64,000 bases of DNA from Bacteroides faecium (GTDB lineage Bacteria > Bacteroidota > Bacteroidia > Bacteroidales > Bacteroidaceae). Of the stretch, positions 60,640-64,000 are shown in pieces; the first letter of the stretch is position 1; each line of letters starts with the position of its first letter. Position numbers and translations under genes: made by a program. The stretch is taken from NCBI RefSeq assembly GCF_012113595.1, contig NZ_CP050831.1:3596001-3660000 (forward strand). Reading direction: 5' to 3'. Below the pieces are notes generated by a model. That model had not been told where the DNA came from. It ran no database searches and saw only the letters and a program-made list of their open reading frames with translations.

Positions 60640-60672
60640 TTTGTGGAAACTCGCTAAAAATATCTACTTTTG
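60640..60672 (+). promoter_or_regulatory. Promoter of nusB operon
   Basis: TTTG at 60640-60643 and TACTTTTG at 60665-60672 with 21 bases between; nusB starts at 60704. Confidence 0.7.
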
Positions 60673-60703
60673 CAGTTCGATAACAACAGTATTAAATTGA
60701 ATT

Positions 60704-61630
60704 ATGATCAACAGAGTTCTTATTCGTCTTAAGATTATACAAATAGTATATGCCTATTATCAGAATGGCAGCAAAAATCTAGACTCAGCGGAGAAAGAGT
60801 TATTCTTTAGTCTTTCAAAGGCGTATGACCTTTACAACTATTTGCTAATGCTGATGATAGCATTGACGGAGTATGCACAAAAACGCATTGACGCGGCAAA
60901 AGCCAAATTGGCACCTACGAAAGAAGAGTTATATCCCAACACAAAGTTTGTGGACAACAAGTTTATTGCCCAATTGGAGGTCAATAAGCAATTGGTGGAG
61001 TTTATCGCCAATCAGAAGAGAACTTGGGTGAACGACCAGGATTTCGTGAAAGAACTCTACGAGAAAATTGTGGAAACCGACATCTATAAAGAGTATATGG
61101 CTTCTGACGACAAATCGTATGAAGCGGACCGTGAATTATGGAGAAAGATCTATAAGACATATATCTTTAATAACGATTCTCTCGATCAGGTACTGGAAGA
61201 CCAGAGCTTGTACTGGAATGACGATAAAGAAATAGTAGATACATTCGTATTGAAAACAATCAAGCGCTTTGATGAGAAAAAAGGCGCGAACCAGGAACTG
61301 CTTCCAGAATTCAAGGATGATGAAGACCAGGAATTTGCGCGTCGTCTGTTCCGTCGTACTATTTTGAATTCAGACTACTACCGTCACCTGGTAAGTGAGA
61401 ATACAAAAAACTGGGAGCTGGATCGTATTGCATTTATGGATGTTATCATTATGCAAACGGCATTGGCGGAAATATTAAGTTTCCCGAACATTCCGGTTAG
61501 TGTTTCGTTAAATGAATATGTAGAAATTGCGAAGTTATATAGCACCGCCAAGAGCGGTAGCTTTATCAACGGAACATTGGATGGAATAGTTAATCAATTG
61601 AAAAAAGAAGGTAAGTTGACTAAAAACTAA
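60704..61630 (+). CDS. nusB: Transcription antitermination factor NusB (long form)
   Basis: 308 residues, more than twice E. coli NusB. The first ~175 residues are a helical extension usual in Bacteroidota. The NusB fold is in the C-terminal part (FARRLFRRTILNSDYYRHLVS, NWELDRIAFMDVIIMQTALAEIL, NEYVEIAKLYSTAKSGSFINGTLD, in sections). It works with NusE in rRNA antitermination. yajC follows after 39 bases. Confidence 0.94.
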   Translation: MINRVLIRLKIIQIVYAYYQNGSKNLDSAEKELFFSLSKAYDLYNYLLMLMIALTEYAQKRIDAAKAKLAPTKEELYPNTKFVDNKFIAQLEVNKQLVEFIANQKRTWVNDQDFVKELYEKIVETDIYKEYMASDDKSYEADRELWRKIYKTYIFNNDSLDQVLEDQSLYWNDDKEIVDTFVLKTIKRFDEKKGANQELLPEFKDDEDQEFARRLFRRTILNSDYYRHLVSENTKNWELDRIAFMDVIIMQTALAEILSFPNIPVSVSLNEYVEIAKLYSTAKSGSFINGTLDGIVNQLKKEGKLTKN

Positions 61631-61669
61631 TACCTTTGTATATATAATAGAAACTAAAACTGATTATTT

Positions 61670-61987
61670 ATGAACGTATTGACTGTATTATTGCAAGCTC
61701 CTGCTGCTGGAGGTGGAAGTATGATGTGGATCATGCTGATAGCAATGTTTGTTATCATGTATTTCTTTATGATCCGTCCTCAAAATAAGAAGCAAAAAGA
61801 AATAGCTAATTTCCGTAAATCTCTGCAGGTAAATCAGAATGTGATTACTGCTGGTGGTATCCACGGTGTAATCAAGGAAATCACAGATGATTATATTGTA
61901 CTTGAAATAGCTTCTAACGTGAAGATTAAGATAGATAAGAATTCTATTTTCGCTGATGCTTCAGCGGCTAGCAATCAATCTAAGTAA
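61670..61987 (+). CDS. yajC: Preprotein translocase subunit YajC
   Basis: 105 residues with one membrane helix (MMWIMLIAMFVIMYFFMI) followed by RPQNKKQKE and a GGIHGVIKEI beta part. It accompanies SecDF in the inner membrane. Confidence 0.95.
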   Translation: MNVLTVLLQAPAAGGGSMMWIMLIAMFVIMYFFMIRPQNKKQKEIANFRKSLQVNQNVITAGGIHGVIKEITDDYIVLEIASNVKIKIDKNSIFADASAASNQSK

Positions 61988-62002
61988 ATCGTTGGTAAAA
62001 AA

Positions 62003-63022
62003 GTGCCTATGTTTGATCGTAGGAAAATAAGATATACGTATTTAAAGCTATCTAAGAGAATTAAGGATTTTCTGCTCAGTGATAAGAGTAGAGAATTCTT
62101 AATTTTTTTATTTTTCTTCCTGATTGCCGGTGGATTTTGGCTGCTTCAGACATTGAACAGTGATTATGAAGCGGAATTTTCTATCCCGGTGCGGATTAAA
62201 GATCTTCCTAATAATGTAGTACTGACTTCGGAACCCCCTTCCGAACTTCGTGTCAGAGTGAAAGATAAAGGTACTGTTCTCCTTAATTATATGCTGGGAA
62301 AGAGTTTCTTTCCGGTAAACCTGAGTTTTCCCGATTATAAAGGGAAGAATAATCATGTGAAGATTTACGCATCCGATTTTGAGAAAAAGATATTGAGTCA
62401 GTTGAATGTTTCTTCCAAGATTCTTTCTATAAAGCCCGATACATTGGATTATATCTATTCTGAAGGGAAATCCAAGTTAGTGCCTGTTCGCCTTCAAGGA
62501 AAAGTGACAGCCGGACTTCAATATTATGTGTCGGATACGATTTGCAGTCCCGATTCAGTATTGGTCTATGCCCCGGAAGGGATTTTGGATACGATAACCA
62601 CTGCTTATACTCAAAAGATAAACCTGGAGAATATATCCGATACCACCCGCCGACGGATTTCTTTGGCTTCGGAAAGAGGAGTGAAGTTTGTTCCGGGTTC
62701 GGTTGAGGTGACATTTCCGGTGGATATTTATACGGAGAAAACAGTGGAAGTACCCCTGTATGGAATCAATTTTCCGGCGGATAAAGTATTGCGTGCCTTT
62801 CCCTCAAAGGTTCAGATTACTTTTCAGGTAGGACTGAAACGATTTCGTAGTATAAAAGCAAGCGATTTTGTGATTAATGTTTCTTATGAAGAATTGCTGA
62901 AGCTAGGTTCGGATAAATATACGGTTAAACTGAAATCATTCCCGAGTGGAATCAATCAAATTCGCATTACTCCCGAGCAAGTTGATTTTTTGATAGAACA
63001 AGTAACTTCAGATGGCGATTAA
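62003..63022 (+). CDS. YbbR-like (CdaR-type) protein
   Basis: 339 residues. One N-terminal membrane helix (EFLIFLFFFLIAGGFWLL, ~33-50) is followed by periplasmic YbbR-type repeats (FSIPVRIKDLPNNVVLTSEPPSELRVRVKDKG in sections). In Bacillus such a protein regulates the c-di-AMP cyclase CdaA; no cyclase gene lies nearby here. It overlaps coaE by 11 bases. Confidence 0.88.
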   Translation: MPMFDRRKIRYTYLKLSKRIKDFLLSDKSREFLIFLFFFLIAGGFWLLQTLNSDYEAEFSIPVRIKDLPNNVVLTSEPPSELRVRVKDKGTVLLNYMLGKSFFPVNLSFPDYKGKNNHVKIYASDFEKKILSQLNVSSKILSIKPDTLDYIYSEGKSKLVPVRLQGKVTAGLQYYVSDTICSPDSVLVYAPEGILDTITTAYTQKINLENISDTTRRRISLASERGVKFVPGSVEVTFPVDIYTEKTVEVPLYGINFPADKVLRAFPSKVQITFQVGLKRFRSIKASDFVINVSYEELLKLGSDKYTVKLKSFPSGINQIRITPEQVDFLIEQVTSDGD

Positions 63023-63629
63023 GATTGGTATAACCGGTGGTATAGGCAGTGGAAAGAGTGTGGTTTCCAGACTGCTGGAAATAATGGGAATCCCTGTTTA
63101 TATATCGGATATGGAAGCGAAGCGTATTACACATACGGATGAAGTGATCCGTCGGGGACTTTGTGACCTGGTCGGTAGCGACGTTTTTCAAGATGGCGAA
63201 TTAAATCGACCTCTGCTTGCATCCTATATGTTCGGGCATCCTGATCATGTGAAAGAAGTGAACAGTATCATTCACCCGCAAGTAAAAGAAGATTTTCGTC
63301 AGTGGGTAATCCGGCGAGGGAGTGAACCATTGGTAGGCATGGAGTCCGCCATTCTCATTGAAGCTGGTTTTAGGAGTGAAGTCGATTTTCTGATAATGGT
63401 CTATGCGCCGTTGGAAGTAAGGGTAGAGCGTGCTATAAAGCGTGACTGTTCATCAAGAGAATTGGTGATGAAACGCATCGAGTCGCAAATGAGTGATGAG
63501 ACTAAGAGAAATCATGCTGATTATGTGATTGTGAATGATGATGAAACACCGTTAATTCCACAGGTTTTGGAGCTTATTTCTTTGCTATCTAAAAATAATC
63601 ATTACCTTTGCCCCGCAAAAAATAATTAA
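63012..63629 (+). CDS. coaE: Dephospho-CoA kinase
   Basis: 205 residues. The P-loop is GITGGIGSGKSVVSRL; the adenylate-kinase-like lid and DSDxxA-like DMEAKRI follow. Last step of CoA synthesis: ATP-dependent phosphorylation of dephospho-CoA. The start lies within the end of the YbbR-like gene. Confidence 0.95.
   Translation: MAIKIGITGGIGSGKSVVSRLLEIMGIPVYISDMEAKRITHTDEVIRRGLCDLVGSDVFQDGELNRPLLASYMFGHPDHVKEVNSIIHPQVKEDFRQWVIRRGSEPLVGMESAILIEAGFRSEVDFLIMVYAPLEVRVERAIKRDCSSRELVMKRIESQMSDETKRNHADYVIVNDDETPLIPQVLELISLLSKNNHYLCPAKNN
63581..63610 (+). promoter_or_regulatory. Promoter of the DUF5606 gene
   Basis: TTTG at 63581-63584 and TACCTTTG at 63603-63610, 18 bases apart, placed in the end of coaE. 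Confidence 0.65.
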
Positions 63630-63649
63630 TAAACAAAAAGATACATACT

Positions 63650-64000
63650 ATGTTGAAGACTATCTTGTCTATCTCCGGTAAACCGGGATTGTACAAACTT
63701 ATTTCGCAAGGAAAAAATATGTTGATTGTTGAATCAATCAATGCTGAAAAGAAACGTTTCCCCGCTTATGGTAATGAAAAAATTATCTCACTGGCAGATA
63801 TAGCAATGTACACGGATGACGCAGAAGTTCCTTTGTACGATGTGCTGGAAGCAATCAAGGAAAAAGAACAGTCAGCGGCAGCTTCTATCGATCCTAAGAA
63901 AGCTACTCCCGAACAATTGCGTGAATATTTGGCTGAAGTACTGCCGAACTTCGATCGAGAACGTGTGTATGTAGCAGACATCAAGAAGCTGGTTTCCTGG
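63650..64000 (+). CDS. DUF5606 family protein, 3' end outside window
   Basis: The first 117 residues are visible and the frame runs off the window. MLKTILSISGKPGLYKLISQ and MLIVESINAEKKRFPAYGNEKI match the small Bacteroidota DUF5606 family, which is conserved next to coaE. It has no signal or membrane segment. Function unknown. Confidence 0.85.
   Translation, partial: MLKTILSISGKPGLYKLISQGKNMLIVESINAEKKRFPAYGNEKIISLADIAMYTDDAEVPLYDVLEAIKEKEQSAAASIDPKKATPEQLREYLAEVLPNFDRERVYVADIKKLVSW

Overview
The window is a stretch of a Bacteroides chromosome, closest in flavour to the B. thetaiotaomicron/ovatus/xylanisolvens group. This is inferred from the gene families (GH97 alpha-glucosidase of the SusB type, HU-like/VapE pair, PUR-domain DUF3276 protein, extended NusB, OMP_b-brl_3 receptor, FISUMP protein) and from the many upstream TAnnTTTG boxes, the -7 element of the Bacteroidota housekeeping sigma factor. 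No database search was run; family names come from recognised motifs.

Region 1 (1 to about 15.9 kb) is the end of an integrative conjugative element (ICE). It holds a truncated DUF4116-like gene, a small cargo of AT-rich lipoprotein genes (one interrupted by an in-frame TGA), a ParB-like protein flanked by a three-copy hairpin repeat, a SLOG/YpsA-like protein, ArdA antirestriction protein, a gene-poor 1.07 kb stretch with a 35-bp inverted repeat pair, a phosphoribosyltransferase-like protein, a HTH protein, a two-TM protein, a HipB/HipA toxin-antitoxin pair, a tyrosine recombinase and a zinc-ribbon protein with four HTH modules. Upstream of the last gene lie four GTCTCA repeats spaced exactly 10 bp apart. 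The element stops beside the 3' end of mnmE.

Region 2 (15.9-32.9 kb) is chromosomal core: mnmE, a cytoplasmic hybrid histidine kinase, an NAD(P)-binding reductase, a nucleoside phosphorylase, an operon TPR/PD40-nfeD-floA, ttcA, a DUF486 membrane protein, a divergent VapE-like / HU-like pair separated by four 22-nt tandem repeats, apbE, mntP, DUF6048/DUF6452, a GT2 glycosyltransferase, DUF4199, then a probable 4.5S SRP RNA and tRNA-Thr(TGT).

Region 3 (32.95-39.45 kb) is an island between two 67-bp direct copies of the tRNA-Thr 3' end plus its terminator. It carries an outer-membrane barrel/LytS-type kinase/LytTR regulator operon and an AAA-ATPase/PD-(D/E)XK protein, but no integrase. A relic of the 3' end of the neighbouring lipoprotein gene lies inside it.

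Region 4 (39.45-64 kb) is mostly core: an ECF sigma/anti-sigma/lipoprotein operon, an unusual three-part inverted repeat block, a small cluster of orphan genes (XRE-type regulator, two secreted proteins, one short membrane protein), enolase, pentapeptide protein, fluC, a gluzincin peptidase, a degenerate LytM protein, GH97, a PurF homologue lacking the usual Cys1, pepT, gcvT, a CPA2 antiporter, HIT protein, hslR-like, pth, rplY (CTC/L25), DUF3276, nusB, yajC, a YbbR-like gene, coaE and the start of a DUF5606 gene. Several intergenic gaps in this part carry MITE-like or dyad repeats.
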